Shown: positions 1 to 7,480, counted from the first letter of the stretch. The stretch: 21,286 nt of DNA from Cloacibacillus sp. (GCF_020860125.1 NZ_JAJBUX010000116.1:1-21286); one strand, 5' to 3'. Translations and numbers: made by a program. The notes: generated by a model not told the origin, from the sequence alone.

Positions 1-2
1 TC

Positions 3-107
3 TCCGTCACCCCCGTGCATCTTGAGATGACCTCCTTTGACTCTTACAATGCCGAGAAAGCGACAGAAATGGAGGAGGAGATATACAGGGGAATGAAGTC
101 TGAATAA
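3..107 (+). CDS. C-terminal end of an unrecognised protein (partial)
   Basis: An open frame enters from the left edge and ends at tandem stops TAA TGA (105-110). It encodes 34 residues ending in an acidic, probably helical tail (EKATEMEEEIYRGMKSE). I do not recognise the family. It is counted as coding because the frame is open from the edge and is followed by an AT-rich intergenic stretch carrying the argG promoter. The fragment is too short to name. Confidence 0.4.
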   Translation, partial: SVTPVHLEMTSFDSYNAEKATEMEEEIYRGMKSE

Positions 108-147
108 TGAACCAATAAAAGAATAAAGTTTATTTTGAATTTTTTTG

Positions 148-161
148 GTCAACCGGTTGAC
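148..161. promoter_or_regulatory. Perfect 14-bp palindrome over the argG -35 box (possible operator)
   Basis: GTCAACCGGTTGAC is a perfect palindrome that includes most of the TTGACA -35 hexamer at 157-162. A dimeric regulator bound here would block RNA polymerase. It does not resemble an ArgR box. The regulator is unknown and the operator role is inferred from position and symmetry. Confidence 0.4.
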
Positions 162-184
162 AAATAAAGTTCACGTGATAGAAT
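157..184 (+). promoter_or_regulatory. Sigma-70 type promoter of the argG leader
   Basis: TTGACA (157-162) and TAGAAT (179-184) are separated by 16 bases. This places the transcript start near 191, just upstream of the T-box leader. The hexamers are close to consensus. Confidence 0.6.
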
Positions 185-190
185 ACCACA

Positions 191-495
191 CAAGTTTTTA
201 AGACCACCGTGAAGGGAGGGCGTTATTGTGAATCTGCAGGCCGCCGAGCGAGATAGACGTATACGACGAATCGATTCCTTACCGCATAGAGTAATATGCG
301 ATGACGGGGATATGAATTCGATTACTCGGCGACAGAGATAAAGCGCCACCGGCTGAAAGCGCTTTTCGCAGAAAGGATCACAATTCCGCACCCCAGAGCA
401 TAACACAACGAAGTGGACAGATATGTCAACGAGGGTGGTACCGCGGGTAAATTTGCTCGTCCCTCTTCCGAAAGGAAGAGGGACGAGCTTTTTTT
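191..495 (+). ncRNA. T-box leader upstream of argG
   Basis: The diagnostic T-box core GGTGGTACCGCGG lies at 434-446. GAGGG (431-435) can pair with CCCTC (461-465) to form the antiterminator, which competes with the terminator at 455-495. Upstream, ATTGTGA (225-231) pairs with TCACAAT (378-384) and CTGC (234-237) with GCAG (368-371). These enclose GAA-AGG-A, so AGG (374-376), an arginine codon, is a candidate specifier; this fits argG but is not proven. An inner helix 242-248/325-331 and a hairpin 283-300 complete a large Stem I. Uncharged tRNA would favour readthrough into argG. Confidence 0.88.
455..495 (+). terminator. T-box terminator hairpin
   Basis: A perfect 15-bp stem (455-469 with 474-488), a GAAA tetraloop and seven T make a strong intrinsic terminator. 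Its 5' arm overlaps the antiterminator partner of the T-box, so the two structures exclude each other. Confidence 0.9.
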
Positions 496-526
496 AATCG
501 ACAGAAAATTTTAGGAGGAGTTTCAA

Positions 527-1792
527 ATGATGGCACCGGAAAAAAAGGGAAAAGTAGTATTGGCTTACAGCGGCGGACTCGACACATCGGTGGCGATCCC
601 CTGGCTTCACGACCAGGGATATGAGGTGGTCACGCTCACGATGCACGTCGGACAGCAGGCGGACGACCTGGAGGAGATAAAGGCGAAGGCCTACTCGTCC
701 GGCGCTTCCAAGGCCTATGTCGTGGACCTCCGCGAGGCGTTCATCGATACATTCGTCTGGCCGTCGCTCAAGGCGAACGCCGTATACCAGGGAGTCTACC
801 CGCTCAACTCGGCGCTCTCTCGTCCGATGATCGCCCAGGCGCTCATCTGGTGCGCCGAGAAGGAGGGCGCGGTCGCCGTCGCCCACGGCTGCACCGGTAA
901 AGGGCAGGACCAGGTGCGTATCGAGGTTGCCTGTAACGCCCTGAATCCCGATATCGAAGTCCTCGCGCCCGTCCGCGACTGGGGCTTCTCACGCGAAGAG
1001 GAGATGGACTACGCCGCGGCGCACAACGTTCCCGTCCCGACGACGAGAAAGAGCCCCTATAGCATCGACGACAACCTCTGGGGTCGCTCCATCGAGTGCG
1101 GCGTCCTCGAAGACCCGTGGAACGAGCCGCCGAAAGACGCCTACAAACTGACCGTCGACCCCGTGGACGCGCCCGACGAGGAGGTCACGGTGGAGATAAC
1201 GTTTGAGGGCGGCGTCCCCGTGGCGATCAACGGACAGAAGATGGGCTCCATCGAGCTGATTGACTTCATGAACAAGACGGCGGGCAAGGCCGGATACGGA
1301 AGAATAGACATGGTAGAAGACCGCCTTGTCGGCTTTAAAAGCCGTGAAGTCTACGAATGCCCCGGCGCTCTCGCGATCATCCACGCGCACAAAAAGCTGG
1401 AGACGATCACCCTCGCCAAGGACGTGCTGAAAGCCAAAAAAGAGCTGGAGGTCAAGTTCGCCGAACTCACCTACGAGGGCTACTGGTTCTCGCCGCTCAT
1501 GGAGGCGATACAGGCCTTCATGGACTCGACGCAGAAGTCCGTCAACGGTACCGTGAGGATGAAGTTCTACAAGGGCAACTGCATCGTCAACGGTATGAAG
1601 TCCGACAGTTCCGTCTACAGCAAGGCGCTCGCCACCTACTCAACGGGAGACATCTTCGACCAGTCGGCCTCCGTCGGATTCATCAAGATCTGGGGCATGC
1701 CGATCAAGACCTGGCGTCAGACCCACAAGGAAAAGAACATCAACCCGATAGACAGCCTCGTGATGCAGAAGGGCAAAGACGCGACAAAATAA
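527..1792 (+). CDS. argG: Argininosuccinate synthase
   Basis: Joins citrulline and aspartate with ATP hydrolysis to AMP and PPi, giving argininosuccinate, the penultimate step of arginine synthesis; cytosolic. The N-terminal ATP pyrophosphatase P-loop reads AYSGGLDTS near residues 13-21. The central region carries other family motifs (AVAHGCTGKGQDQVR, KSPYSIDDNLWGRSIECG, and SVYSKALATY near the C-terminus). Its 421 residues fit the family (about 400). AGGAGGAG at 513-520 precedes ATG 527; the adjacent ATG at 530 is an equally spaced alternative. Expression is probably set by the T-box leader. No argH is adjacent; the downstream gene converges on the other strand. Confidence 0.97.
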   Translation: MMAPEKKGKVVLAYSGGLDTSVAIPWLHDQGYEVVTLTMHVGQQADDLEEIKAKAYSSGASKAYVVDLREAFIDTFVWPSLKANAVYQGVYPLNSALSRPMIAQALIWCAEKEGAVAVAHGCTGKGQDQVRIEVACNALNPDIEVLAPVRDWGFSREEEMDYAAAHNVPVPTTRKSPYSIDDNLWGRSIECGVLEDPWNEPPKDAYKLTVDPVDAPDEEVTVEITFEGGVPVAINGQKMGSIELIDFMNKTAGKAGYGRIDMVEDRLVGFKSREVYECPGALAIIHAHKKLETITLAKDVLKAKKELEVKFAELTYEGYWFSPLMEAIQAFMDSTQKSVNGTVRMKFYKGNCIVNGMKSDSSVYSKALATYSTGDIFDQSASVGFIKIWGMPIKTWRQTHKEKNINPIDSLVMQKGKDATK

Positions 1793-1808
1793 ACGGCGAT
1801 ACAATAAT

Positions 1809-1842
1809 AAGGGGACAGGCGCGTTCAGGCCTGTCCCCTTGT
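1809..1842 (+). terminator. Hairpin between convergent argG and queD-like genes
   Basis: A 12-bp perfect stem (1809-1820 with 1829-1840) with an 8-base loop lies 16 bases after the argG stop. The T-tract on the plus strand is poor (TTGTTAG), but the minus strand also leaves the hairpin with TTATTATTG. It may end transcription from both sides. Confidence 0.6.
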
Positions 1843-1873
1843 TAGTTCACTTATGATTGGCTATGGCAGGATC

Positions 1874-2440
1874 TTATGCCTTCCTGTACCCGCACTTGGG
1901 GCATACGCCGTTTTCGTCCAGCGCGATGCCGCATAGCGGGCAGCGGTCTACGCTCAGATGCGGTTCGTACTCTTCCGAAGCCTCGTTGACGCCGCTGGAG
2001 AAGGTCAGCTTGACGATGTTCAGCTTATCCTTCAGCAGGTCGTAAACGATCTTGATCATTCCCTCGACGGTCATCGTCTCCTTCGTGACGACGAGCCGGC
2101 ACTCCGGATAGGCGGTCGCCAGTTCGGTTTTAAAGGCCGGTCCCTTCATGGTATTGCTTGGCGCGCCGTTCCTGATGCCCTGCTTCTCATAAACGTCCAG
2201 AACGGCGGGCAGCAAAGGATCGTCTTCCCGCAAGATCAGGGCGTGGTCAAAATTTTTCAGAACATCCCAGGCGGTTTTCTGGATTTCGTTGCAGGGGAAA
2301 ACCATATTCACGCCGGGGTTGACTGAACCCTCCACCTCGATAGTCAGGATGCCGGTATGTCCGTGAAGATACTGGGCTTCGCCCTTAAATCCGTAGAATC
2401 TGTGTGCGTACTGCAAGTCAAGTTTCGCAATGCTTTTCAT
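1874..2440 (-). CDS. 6-pyruvoyl-tetrahydropterin synthase / QueD-like protein with C-terminal zinc ribbon
   Basis: QueD/PTPS-fold proteins convert dihydroneopterin triphosphate to carboxy- or pyruvoyl-tetrahydropterin, in bacteria usually for queuosine or other deazapurine synthesis. Visible zinc ligands are H13 and the HGH at 26-28; FDH (64-66) and TVE (124-126) occupy the usual catalytic-half positions. An extra zinc ribbon with CPLC and CPKC (167-183) ends the 188-residue chain, which is longer than plain QueD (about 120-150). ATG 2440 is chosen because AGAGGAG sits just upstream; an upstream in-frame ATG at 2539 would overlap the regulator gene and lacks a site. The gene lies 59 bases downstream of the Fur-family gene and is probably cotranscribed. 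The exact substrate is not certain. Confidence 0.8.
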   Translation of the reverse strand: MKSIAKLDLQYAHRFYGFKGEAQYLHGHTGILTIEVEGSVNPGVNMVFPCNEIQKTAWDVLKNFDHALILREDDPLLPAVLDVYEKQGIRNGAPSNTMKGPAFKTELATAYPECRLVVTKETMTVEGMIKIVYDLLKDKLNIVKLTFSSGVNEASEEYEPHLSVDRCPLCGIALDENGVCPKCGYRKA

Positions 2441-2499
2441 TATAATGTCTCCTCTTTTGTCCATATTATTTACGGGGTTTTTCGCGCCCGTATGCGCGT

Positions 2500-2943
2500 T
2501 TATCTTGCCTTTTCTTCCATTTCCCTGGCCTGTCTGCATTTGCCGCAGATGCCGCTGAGCCTGAGCTCGACGTGACGCACCTCTCCGCCGGCCATATTAG
2601 CGGAGGGAAACGCCCCTTCAGGGAAGGCGAAATCTGTTATCCCGCCGCAGATCTCGCAGATAAAATGTCCCTGCGGCCCCGTTTGACAGTCATAACGCGC
2701 ACTGTCGATATGGTCCAGACGCTGAATGATTCCACGTTCCGCGAATTCGTTCAATATCCGGTAAACGCTCTCTCTGGTCACAGCCGGTAAATTTTGTCTG
2801 ACATGTCTCCACACGTCGTCCACTCCGGGATGCGTATAGTTTTCGTGTACAAATTCATAAACCGCGAGCCGCTGTGACGTACATTTCCATCCGTTCCGTT
2901 TGCATATCGTCTGAAATTCCTCGATCTTTTGCTGATCCATCAT
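2500..2943 (-). CDS. Fur-family metalloregulator (PerR/Fur-like)
   Basis: A metal-sensing repressor of 147 residues. A winged-helix domain (about 15-75, with CTSQRLAVYEFV and the recognition segment TRESVYRIL) is followed by a dimer domain. Two CxxC pairs (C96/C99 and C133/C136) should hold the structural zinc. H38, D85 and H93 sit at the positions of the PerR regulatory ligands (HPGVDD, RYDC, GHFIC), so a PerR-like peroxide or Fe/Mn sensor is possible; Zur-like function cannot be excluded. The start is MM at 2943/2940 with GGGTGA upstream. The gene is first in a two-gene unit with the QueD-like protein and carries its own Fur-type box over its promoter. Confidence 0.87.
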   Translation of the reverse strand: MMDQQKIEEFQTICKRNGWKCTSQRLAVYEFVHENYTHPGVDDVWRHVRQNLPAVTRESVYRILNEFAERGIIQRLDHIDSARYDCQTGPQGHFICEICGGITDFAFPEGAFPSANMAGGEVRHVELRLSGICGKCRQAREMEEKAR

Positions 2944-2981
2944 AATTCACCCGAACAATTTATAATGAATTTAATATTTAG

Positions 2982-2998
2982 ATAACTATAATAGTTAT
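2982..2998. promoter_or_regulatory. Fur/PerR-type operator (inverted repeat around one central base)
   Basis: ATAACTAT-A-ATAGTTAT is a perfect inverted repeat around a single base, containing the 7-1-7 geometry of Fur-family boxes. It overlaps the -10 hexamer of the minus-strand promoter of the regulator gene, so autoregulation is likely. Confidence 0.65.
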
Positions 2999-3013
2999 TT
3001 GTTGTAATGTCAA
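2985..3013 (-). promoter_or_regulatory. Promoter of the Fur-family/queD-like unit
   Basis: On the minus strand, TTGACA (3013-3008) is followed after 17 bases by TATAGT (2990-2985). The -10 lies inside the Fur-type inverted repeat. Confidence 0.6.
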
Positions 3014-3395
3014 GTGTATTTCATCAAAATCATTTTGATATAATCGTTCTTTGTGCAAAGGTTGGCAAAGATTATCCCTCATCACAAAAGTATGAGAGAC
3101 AATGGCCGAAATGTGTCCGCTGCTCATCCGCTTTTGTGATATCGTTGTTTGACAGGGTCGTAGTATTCTTCTCATAAATATACCTGTATACCAGACTTTG
3201 CATTTTCAATTTTTGGCTATCGGCGCGTTATTGCACCAATTGGGTATCATTTACACATGACCTCAGATTTTTCAAAAAGGCATACGATTGACGTAAAAAT
3301 AATTAAGAAAAGATGGAATATTAGTGAATAAATATAATTTTCCTTATTTTATTTTTGCCCTATATTATAAACGCCGAGGATACAAATAAAATTAT
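3014..3395. other. Intergenic region, no gene seen
   Basis: An AT-rich stretch between the divergent Fur-family and AGCS genes. I see no credible coding frame, RNA gene or strong hairpin. The plus-strand promoter of the AGCS gene must lie here; TATATTATAA at 3361-3370 is a plausible -10 area, but no convincing -35 was found. Confidence 0.4.
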
Positions 3396-3412
3396 TATAG
3401 GGGGATGGATTT

Positions 3413-4846
3413 ATGCTGGCTTTAGTTGAAAACACGCTGAGTACTTTAGTAGATATTTTATGGGGGCCGTCGCTTCTGATAAGCTTGATTGGAACAGGAA
3501 TATGGTTTACTTTGATCACCAAATTCTGGCCTGTAAGATATTTCGGTAAAGCTATGAAACAATGCCTCAATATGGACAAAGATACATCGCTATCAAAGGC
3601 TCCCGGGATCGTCACTCCATATCAGGCGGCAAGCATCGCAATCGCCGGAGCGATAGGGACGGGAAATATTGGCGGTGTCGCAAGCGCTATCGCCCTTGGC
3701 GGCCCTGGGGTGCTCTTCTGGATGTGGGTGACGGCCATTGTTGGAATGGCTACAAAATTGGTGGAGATCACGCTTGCTGTCTATTATCGCGATAAGAAGG
3801 TTAACGGTGATACATGGGGCGGTCCGACCTTTTATATGGAAAAGGGGATTGGTAAGAAGACAAAGCTCTGGATACCTTTGGCATGGACCTTTGGATTGGG
3901 GATAATGATCCAATACTTTATCTCTCTTGAAAATTTCACCGTTTCCGAAGCTCTCACTGAAGCATTCGGCATCAATCAGATATATACCTCTCTTTTTTAT
4001 GGATTTATGTGTGCGATAGTGGTCATTGGCGGTTTTAAAAAGGTTGCTGGTTTTGCCGCCAAGATGCTGCCGCTGATGTCCATCCTTTATGTGGCGGCTG
4101 GGTTGTTCATAATAGCGATAAATGTTCATAAGCTGCCGGATGTTTTTGCTATGATCGTAGCCAAGGCTTTCACACCATGCGCTGCGATAGGTGGTTTTGC
4201 CGGGGCATCTTTGCTGCTTGCGATACGTACAGGTATCTCTCGCAGCCTCTTTAGCAACGAAGCGGGATGGGGCGCGAGCCCTATGGCCCATGCCTCTGCA
4301 AAGACGAATCACCCAGTGGAACAGGGGTTGTGGGGGATATTTGAGGTTTTTGTCGATACAATGGTAATCTGTACTATAACAGCCTTGGTCATTCTCGTTA
4401 CCGGTGAATGGTCGAGCGGCGAAGCTGGCGCTACATTGACAATGAGATCTTTCCGTTCCGGCATGGGACCTATGGGATTCTATTTTGTGGCTTTCGTAGC
4501 CTTCCTATTTTCGTGGACCACCTCGACAAGCTGGTCTAGCTATTTCCAAACGCTTCTGGAACACGCGTTCCGTTCAAAGCCGAAAGTTGCCGCTAAAATA
4601 GACAGGCTTATGAGAATGTGCTATGTACTGCCGGGAATTTTAAGTACGATATTTATTGTAAATATAGGAATAAAGACGGAGATTGTTTGGTTAGTTTCAG
4701 ATGTAGCTACCTCTCTTCCAACCTATGTAAATCTTTTTGCAATATTGTTTCTCACGAAAAAATTCCTTGCAATTCTCAAGGATTATGAAGGAAAACGTGT
4801 TCTTTGGGGAAAAGAGATTTTCTACAAATATGACAAAGAAATATAA
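3413..4846 (+). CDS. AGCS-family amino acid/sodium symporter (first copy)
   Basis: Imports alanine, glycine, serine or a related small amino acid with Na+ through the inner membrane. Family hallmarks are visible: GTGNIGGVASAIALGGPG near residue 80, the WMW segment after it, and the NEAGWGASPMAHA loop near residue 280, with about ten hydrophobic segments in 477 residues, the usual family length. GGGGG (3400-3404) precedes ATG 3413. A saccharopine-dehydrogenase-family gene follows after 19 bases, then an Lrp regulator, suggesting uptake, oxidation and sensing of one amino acid. The substrate cannot be read from sequence; the neighbour hints at a diamino acid such as lysine. Codon use is more AT-rich than in the operon at 12340-18007. 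Confidence 0.93.
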   Translation: MLALVENTLSTLVDILWGPSLLISLIGTGIWFTLITKFWPVRYFGKAMKQCLNMDKDTSLSKAPGIVTPYQAASIAIAGAIGTGNIGGVASAIALGGPGVLFWMWVTAIVGMATKLVEITLAVYYRDKKVNGDTWGGPTFYMEKGIGKKTKLWIPLAWTFGLGIMIQYFISLENFTVSEALTEAFGINQIYTSLFYGFMCAIVVIGGFKKVAGFAAKMLPLMSILYVAAGLFIIAINVHKLPDVFAMIVAKAFTPCAAIGGFAGASLLLAIRTGISRSLFSNEAGWGASPMAHASAKTNHPVEQGLWGIFEVFVDTMVICTITALVILVTGEWSSGEAGATLTMRSFRSGMGPMGFYFVAFVAFLFSWTTSTSWSSYFQTLLEHAFRSKPKVAAKIDRLMRMCYVLPGILSTIFIVNIGIKTEIVWLVSDVATSLPTYVNLFAILFLTKKFLAILKDYEGKRVLWGKEIFYKYDKEI

Positions 4847-4865
4847 CTAATGAGGTGAATATATT

Positions 4866-6020
4866 ATGAAGATATTGATTACTGGAGCAGGGATGATCGG
4901 TTCTATCGTCGCTATGGAATTATGCAGGGAAAACGACGTAACGCTTATCGACGGGAGTGACGCGGCTCTGAAAAGAGTCAGTTCAAAAGAAATGAACATA
5001 GAACTGATACAAGGTTCTGTCTTTGATGAAAAAAAGCTAGAGGGGTTGATTTCAACTAGTGATGTGGTTGTGATTGCCCTACCGGGTAATTTGGCTGTCA
5101 GCGTCGCTGAATCTGCGCTGAAACAGCGAAAGGCCGTTTTTGATATAAGCTCTATACCGAACGATGTCCTGCTTGGTAAAATCAGAGAGCTTGCGGATAA
5201 GAATAAAACCCTTTATGTGCCTAAAATTGGTATAGCCCCAGGCATGACCAATTTTCTTACTGGCCGTGGGTGTGTTGGCCTCGACTTTGTGAAAGATGTA
5301 AAGATATATGTCGGTGGTATTCCGCAGAAAAAAGAGTCTCCAATGGGGTATAAGACGGTGTTTTGCCTCGAGGAAACGCTGCAGGAATATCTTGATCCGG
5401 CGATGGTGATAGAGAATGGTAATAAAAAATATGTAGAGGCGATGTCTTGCTTACACAATGTTGATTTTGAAGGGCTTGAAGGTTTGGAGGCCTTTCTTAC
5501 GGATGGTCTTGCCACATTGGCAGAAACGATACCGGCGGAAAATATGTCTGAATTTACCATTCGCTGGCCTGGTCATATTCAACAGATAAAGAACCTGATC
5601 GCGCTCGGAATGTTCGACAAGAACGAAGATGATTTCGAAGGAATGAAGATAACCCCGAGGGAATATCTTATCAGCCATCTAGCTCCTCTTTGGAAGATGG
5701 AGCTGGCTAAAGGAGATAAAGATCTCACTCTCTTCCGTATCGTTGTAAAGGGTACAAAAGACGGGGCAGAAGTTGAGTCTAAGTGGGAGACTGTTGATAG
5801 ATACGACGAAGAGAGGAATATCACCTCGATGGGGAAGTGCACCGCTTTTAGTTGTACATCGTTTATCAGAGCTTGGATGAAATCTCTCTTTAACAACAAT
5901 GGTTTTGTCTTCCCGGAAAAATTATCGGTAAATGATTCTCTTTATCGTTATGTTATGGAGTCGATGGCTTATCACGGAGTGTATTTTACAGAGCAGCACA
6001 CAACTTTGAAACGATACTGA
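4866..6020 (+). CDS. Saccharopine dehydrogenase-family oxidoreductase (lysine 6-dehydrogenase-like)
   Basis: A cytosolic NAD(P)-dependent enzyme acting at an amino-acid C-N bond. The Rossmann motif GAGMIG is at residues 7-12, D29 ends the second strand (LIDGSD), and the saccharopine-dehydrogenase C-domain begins near the PGMTNFL segment. At 384 residues it is nearer lysine 6-dehydrogenase or carboxynorspermidine-synthase-like proteins than full saccharopine reductases. GAGGTG precedes ATG 4866. It is probably cotranscribed with the AGCS symporter 19 bases upstream, so it likely acts on the imported amino acid. The lysine assignment is an inference from length and context. Confidence 0.75.
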   Translation: MKILITGAGMIGSIVAMELCRENDVTLIDGSDAALKRVSSKEMNIELIQGSVFDEKKLEGLISTSDVVVIALPGNLAVSVAESALKQRKAVFDISSIPNDVLLGKIRELADKNKTLYVPKIGIAPGMTNFLTGRGCVGLDFVKDVKIYVGGIPQKKESPMGYKTVFCLEETLQEYLDPAMVIENGNKKYVEAMSCLHNVDFEGLEGLEAFLTDGLATLAETIPAENMSEFTIRWPGHIQQIKNLIALGMFDKNEDDFEGMKITPREYLISHLAPLWKMELAKGDKDLTLFRIVVKGTKDGAEVESKWETVDRYDEERNITSMGKCTAFSCTSFIRAWMKSLFNNNGFVFPEKLSVNDSLYRYVMESMAYHGVYFTEQHTTLKRY

Positions 6021-6069
6021 GTTTCACACCATGATTTAATTGGTATTTAGGTGTAAAAATAAACCCCTA

Positions 6070-6117
6070 GGGGCCGTTTAATGCGATAAAATCTTTGTAG
6101 CATTAGCGGCCCCGTTT
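6070..6117 (+). terminator. Terminator after the AGCS/dehydrogenase pair
   Basis: GGGGCC (6070-6075) pairs with GGCCCC (6108-6113), and TAATGC (6079-6084) continues the stem with GCATTA (6100-6105). GTTTTG follows. It sits between the dehydrogenase and the Lrp gene and may end or attenuate readthrough. Confidence 0.6.
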
Positions 6118-6134
6118 TGTAAGGAGGTATTTTT

Positions 6135-6578
6135 ATGAAGAAACCTATAAAGATGAGCTATGATGAAACAGACCTGCGAATCATCGAAGAGATACGTGAT
6201 AATGCAAGAATTTCTTATAAGAATTTAAGTGAGGCGGTAAACCTGTCTGTACCAGCGGTATTCGAACGCATGAAAAAAATGGAAGAAAGGGGGGTGATAC
6301 AAGGGTACAAGACCGCCGTCGACTACTGCAGGATAGGATACCCTATACATGTATTTATACTTCTGCACGACGACCGCTGTCGTGACGGTGTCCCCTACAT
6401 GTTGAGCCAGATGGAGAGTATCTTTCAATTTTGGATTGTCTCAGGCGAATATGACTATCTCCTAGAGGTTTATCTTTCAACCAGCCAGGAGTTAGACGAT
6501 CTCCTGAATGAACTGTATAAAATAGGAAGGACTCATACAATGCTTATTTTAAATAAACTTAAAGAGGATTCGCTATAG
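6135..6578 (+). CDS. Lrp/AsnC-family transcriptional regulator
   Basis: A small regulator that senses amino acids. An N-terminal AsnC-type helix-turn-helix (about residues 9-60, DETDLRIIEEI through KKMEERGVIQGYK) is followed by a C-terminal RAM ligand-binding domain (about 70-145). Its 147 residues match the family. AAGGAGG lies just upstream of ATG 6135. It follows the AGCS symporter and dehydrogenase on the same strand with a terminator between, so it is a natural local regulator of amino-acid uptake and oxidation; this is inferred from position. It stops with TAG. Confidence 0.9.
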   Translation: MKKPIKMSYDETDLRIIEEIRDNARISYKNLSEAVNLSVPAVFERMKKMEERGVIQGYKTAVDYCRIGYPIHVFILLHDDRCRDGVPYMLSQMESIFQFWIVSGEYDYLLEVYLSTSQELDDLLNELYKIGRTHTMLILNKLKEDSL

Positions 6579-6644
6579 TTTATTTATGATGTAAGACCAA
6601 TTTATATATATTAATATAGTATGTATGAAATAAAAAAATATACT

Positions 6645-6673
6645 TTGAAAGTTCTTTCATGAATTGTTATAAT
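6645..6673 (+). promoter_or_regulatory. Promoter of the CarD-pair leader
   Basis: TTGAAA (6645-6650), a 17-base spacer and a perfect TATAAT (6668-6673). Transcription should start near 6680, exactly at the first bases of the conserved leader RNA. Confidence 0.75.
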
Positions 6674-6680
6674 TTAACGT

Positions 6681-6740
6681 ACAACGTGCGGCTCTCTGGT
6701 AGCGTAAGTCCAGTTGCAAAGAGTGGCGTGTTTTATTTTA
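6681..6740 (+). ncRNA. Structured leader RNA, copy A (riboswitch-like, with terminator)
   Basis: A 13-position helix (6683-6695 with 6720-6732, one mismatch) closes a 24-base loop and is followed by TTATTTT, an intrinsic terminator. The loop holds CGTAA-n-TCCAGTTG-n-AA, shared base for base with copy B at 7776-7838. CAAC (6682-6685) can pair with GTTG (6713-6716) and CTGG (6696-6699) with CCAG (6710-6713). The CAAC/GTTG pairing would open the base of the terminator. The layout resembles small switches controlling MATE exporters, such as the mepA/guanidine-IV class, but I cannot confirm the class. Confidence 0.6.
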
Positions 6741-6751
6741 ACCGTTGATGA

Positions 6752-6782
6752 TTACTTATAGATTATATTTAACTATAAGTAA
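6752..6782. repeat. Perfect 10-bp inverted repeat in the CarD 5' region
   Basis: TTACTTATAG (6752-6761) and CTATAAGTAA (6773-6782) are perfect inverted arms around an 11-base AT-only centre. It lies between the copy A terminator and the CarD start and is either an operator or an mRNA hairpin; the sequence does not decide which. Confidence 0.5.
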
Positions 6783-6841
6783 CTACTATAATTAAGATGC
6801 GCTGAAAGATATTTATGAGCGTAAACAGGGAGGGGTTGAAA

Positions 6842-7480
6842 ATGGGCCTTTGCGGGACGGGCAAAAGAGATTATTGCGTCGGTGATTATGTGATGTATGC
6901 CGGAAACGGCATCTGCCGGATAAACGATATTCGCCGGGAGAGGTTCAGCGGCCTTGAAGAACGGCTCTATTATGTCATGAGCTCCGTTTACGACTCCGGC
7001 GCTAAATTCTATCTTCCCGTCGGGATGGAGGATATTGAGAGGCGCATCCGCCCGCTGCTCTCCGAGGGGGAGATTTGGGCGATCATCGACAAGACGGAGG
7101 ATATCGGAAGCCGGTGGATAGAGAACGACGACAGCCGTATGGCCGCCTTTGAACAGATATTGAAGGGCGGAGAGATCGCGGAGATTCTCTGGCTCGTCAA
7201 AATACTTAATCTGCATAAGATAGAGATGCGCGAGAGCGGAAGAAAGTTTCGTTCCTGCGACGAAAAGGTGCTGGCGCACGCGGAGCGGGTGATCACGGAG
7301 GAGTTCGCCTTCGTCCTCGGCCTGCGCCGTGAGAGCGTGATACCACGTATCGTCGACTATATAACGAAGAGGAGAGAGGACCGCAATGACGAAGGAAGAG
7401 GCGTTGGAACTTATCGAGCGGATACCGTATGTCACTGCCTTCAGCGCGCTGAGCGGCAAGGCCAGGATAGACCTTTATAA
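6842..7480 (+). CDS. CarD-family transcriptional regulator
   Basis: CarD proteins bind the RNA polymerase beta subunit through a Tudor-like domain and contact promoter DNA. That domain is at about residues 8-70 (CVGDYVMYAGNGICRI, later YYVMSSVYDSGAKFYLPV), followed by a helical C-terminal domain (about 75-175). ATG 6842 is chosen because AGGGAGGGG lies 6-7 bases upstream; ATG 6815 is in frame but has no site. The last 32 or so residues (7386-7477) are read out of frame over the next gene and look non-native, Arg- and Cys-rich, so the functional chain probably ends near the ITKRRE segment. It is the first gene behind leader copy A. Confidence 0.8.
   Translation: MGLCGTGKRDYCVGDYVMYAGNGICRINDIRRERFSGLEERLYYVMSSVYDSGAKFYLPVGMEDIERRIRPLLSEGEIWAIIDKTEDIGSRWIENDDSRMAAFEQILKGGEIAEILWLVKILNLHKIEMRESGRKFRSCDEKVLAHAERVITEEFAFVLGLRRESVIPRIVDYITKRREDRNDEGRGVGTYRADTVCHCLQRAERQGQDRPL

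Noticed and set aside
2978..3175. Minus-strand frame of 65 codons in the intergenic region upstream of the Fur-family gene
   Set aside because: No ribosome site, no recognisable protein, and it overlaps the Fur-type box and promoter.
3593..4312. Minus-strand frame of 239 codons opposite the first AGCS gene
   Set aside because: It lies entirely within a well-supported symporter gene and reads as low-similarity, Arg/His-rich shadow sequence.
6022..6054. Short inverted repeat ACACC/GGTGT before the Lrp gene
   Set aside because: Only five pairs with a long loop, so it is weak; it overlaps nothing else and could be chance.
6815..6841. Upstream ATG 6815 as the CarD start
   Set aside because: It has no ribosome site, while AGGGAGGGG stands just before ATG 6842, where the typical CarD N-terminus begins.
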